Positions 11,008 through 11,931 of a stretch of DNA of 11,931 bases are shown one piece after another; within the stretch, counting starts at the first letter, position 1, and the number at the start of each line of letters is the position of its first letter. A program made the position numbers and the translations under genes. Under the pieces are notes generated by a model. That model saw nothing but the letters and a program-made list of their open reading frames with translations, was not told the origin of the DNA and did not search any database. Source of the DNA: Candidatus Pacearchaeota archaeon (GTDB taxonomy: Archaea; Nanoarchaeota; Nanoarchaeia; Pacearchaeales; GW2011-AR1); NCBI GenBank assembly GCA_023228245.1, contig JALOBN010000066.1:1-11931 (forward strand), read 5' to 3'.

Positions 11008-11349
11008 CTAATCCCTCCAAATCTTGCTACATTTCGTAGCATCAATATCACTGCCATTGCCGCCCGACCCGCCAAACTCCTTACGTGGCCTGACACCTTT
11101 CAGCTCTACCAGCCAGTTGGCTTTCAGGTTGCCGGAGGCATCGAATAGGTCGTCTGCGAAATGCCAGACATAGCCGTCCAAAACCAACGGTGCAGCCTGC
11201 ACCCAAATGTCGGTTTCGCACAAAACACGAGCCATTACCGATGCATCCAAGGGCTTCTCTTCATATGCGATATCTGCTCGCCAGAAGGCTTCCTTTAGGA
11301 TTTTGCAGCGACTGCATTGCGGGCCGGTGGTGTAGATAGTTATCGGCAT
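11008..11349 (-). CDS. Glutaredoxin-like thiol-disulfide protein, 113 aa
   Basis: The N-terminus MPITIYTTGPQCSRCKILKE is the glutaredoxin/NrdH start: a beta strand, then the C12-S-R-C15 active site and a helix. The cis-Pro motif is visible in VQAAPLVLDG, followed by a short WHFADDLFD helix. It should reduce disulfides in the cytoplasm, perhaps for ribonucleotide reductase or a viral enzyme. Residues about 85-113 are an extra polar Gly/Ser tail with one Cys, absent from standard glutaredoxins. AAGGAG 6 nt upstream fixes ATG 11349; an in-frame ATG at 11373 would overlap the upstream gene further and lacks a site. No reductase gene is in the window. Confidence 0.85.
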   Translation of the reverse strand: MPITIYTTGPQCSRCKILKEAFWRADIAYEEKPLDASVMARVLCETDIWVQAAPLVLDGYVWHFADDLFDASGNLKANWLVELKGVRPRKEFGGSGGNGSDIDATKCSKIWRD

Positions 11350-11459
11350 GTTATCTCCTTGAAATCTTTGCATTTTTCGTTATCTTTTGGGCATACTTTC
11401 CCATCCAGTGTGCATAGTTTAGCCCAATTTGTATAATAATGGTTGATGCAATCTTTCAT
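11340..11459 (-). CDS. Cys-rich microprotein, 39 aa
   Basis: Read from ATG 11459 to TAA 11340. The start forms an ATGA overlap with the 71-aa gene, and the end overlaps the glutaredoxin-like start by 10 nt, whose ribosome binding site lies in its last codons. Cysteines at 4, 16, 23, 30 and 38, with aromatic NHYYTNW and a Lys-rich C-terminal half, suggest a small metal-binding or redox-active peptide. No family is recognised. The ribosome binding site is weak, consistent with coupled translation. Without this gene the operon would have its only gap, which supports it. Confidence 0.6.
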   Translation of the reverse strand: MKDCINHYYTNWAKLCTLDGKVCPKDNEKCKDFKEITCR

Positions 11460-11671
11460 ATGTCCATCAAATCCTTCAAAGCCAAATCTATCTCAGAAAT
11501 CTTACTCTCGTAACAATCCCTGGCTTCTATCAATTGTGCTATAGCTTGCTCCACTGGAATAATCGCCCTGGTGGGCTGAATCTTCTTCCTCATCAATGGA
11601 TCAACATTCTGCCTCATGGCTGCTCGATAGGCAACACATAGGGCGCAAGTACAGGATGCCTCATGTTTCAT
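11456..11671 (-). CDS. Hypothetical protein with N-terminal Cys cluster and helical tail, 71 aa
   Basis: The N-terminus MKHEASCTCALCVAYRAAMR has H3, C7, C9 and C12, a possible metal site. Residues 39-70 (PVEQAIAQLIEARDCYESKI and following) form a long amphipathic helix likely to make a coiled coil. ATG 11671 forms an ATGA overlap with the partial gene upstream, and GGAAGG lies 8 nt before it. It ends in an ATGA overlap with the 39-aa gene. No family is recognised; a zinc-binding dimeric adaptor is the simplest reading. Confidence 0.68.
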   Translation of the reverse strand: MKHEASCTCALCVAYRAAMRQNVDPLMRKKIQPTRAIIPVEQAIAQLIEARDCYESKISEIDLALKDLMDI

Positions 11672-11931
11672 GGTCGGACCTTCCTGGCAGCGAGATAGGC
11701 TGCGAGGATGGCTTTGGCGGGCGTATCTCCTTGTATATACCCGGCCAAAACATCATAGTTTTTGTCGCATATGTCGCATACAACCCCATTGATGCAGGCG
11801 CAGATACTCGGATCGGAATTTTCCAACAGCCAATGCCATCCTTTCGTCACTATCGCTCTCTGTAATGCCCCCTGTATGATATCTTCCTCATATTCTATAT
11901 CTACCTGCTCCAGCCCGCGTTCTATTTCGGC
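11668..11931 (-). CDS. Hypothetical Cys-containing protein, 5' end outside the window (87 residues visible)
   Basis: The frame is open from the right edge (11931) to TGA at 11668. A GTG at 11850 could start a 60-aa protein, but no ribosome binding site precedes it and the 27 codons before it (AEIERGLEQVDIEYEEDIIQ and following) read as natural acidic, helical protein. I therefore call a gene truncated by the window. The visible part has an amphipathic helix, then ICACINGVVCDIC (C44, C46, C52, C55), a likely metal site, and a helical C-terminus (PAKAILAAYLAARKVRP). No family is recognised. It feeds the eight-gene overlapping - strand operon. Confidence 0.65.
   Translation of the reverse strand, partial: AEIERGLEQVDIEYEEDIIQGALQRAIVTKGWHWLLENSDPSICACINGVVCDICDKNYDVLAGYIQGDTPAKAILAAYLAARKVRP

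Overview
The window looks like part of an archaeal mobile element: a virus, provirus or plasmid, most plausibly of a euryarchaeon such as a methanogen or methanotrophic archaeon. The host assignment is an inference. The archaeal signs seen directly are TTTAAATA/TATAAATA-type TATA boxes placed about 27 nt upstream of start codons (leaderless transcripts), AbrB-type and ribbon-helix-helix regulators, T-run terminators without hairpins, and a secreted protein full of N-X-S/T sequons. The mobile-element signs are a primase-polymerase plus DUF927-type helicase, very short genes packed with ATGA overlaps, and almost no household functions. No rRNA, tRNA, CRISPR array, transposase, integrase or structural virion gene was recognised.

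Layout. (1) 4-1197, + strand: four hypothetical genes (coiled-coil, helical, single-pass membrane, small acidic), ending at a T-rich terminator. (2) 1305-1817, - strand: three tiny coupled genes of 25, 52 and 89 aa, the last a ribbon-helix-helix/coiled-coil protein. They sit behind a TATA-like box with an upstream dyad, and a near-identical 28-nt junction precedes genes two and three. (3) 1914-2559, - strand: three small overlapping genes, one encoding a secreted protein. (4) 2708-7097, - strand: a regulator-plus-replication block in transcription order: AbrB-like protein, 35-aa Cys-rich protein, 45-aa RHH-like protein, 64-aa Cys-rich protein, DUF559/Vsr-like nuclease, prim-pol domain, DUF927 helicase. 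(5) 7186-10316, + strand: a coupled five-gene operon driven by a leaderless promoter divergent from AbrB. It encodes an unrecognised 125-aa protein, an IbrA-like PP-loop/DUF3440 protein, an IbrB-like ParB-fold protein, a zinc-ribbon protein and a Cas4/RecB-like PD-(D/E)XK nuclease with an Fe-S cysteine set. (6) 10296-11931, - strand: eight overlapping small genes entering from beyond the right edge, including a glutaredoxin-like protein, a sequon-rich secreted protein and several Cys-rich proteins.

How they may work together: block 4 is the replication module. The C-terminal linker of its helicase contains 12 copies of GGTAC/GTACC within about 250 bp, in both orientations and in all three reading frames. 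That is a DNA-level signal and a candidate set of replication iterons. Block 5 is the most unusual cargo: an ATP-dependent sulfotransfer/adenylation-type enzyme, a ParB-like partner and a nuclease in one transcript, a candidate nucleic-acid modification, host-takeover or defence system. Several real genes here (25 to 58 aa) are very short and were found by reading overlaps and ribosome binding sites directly.
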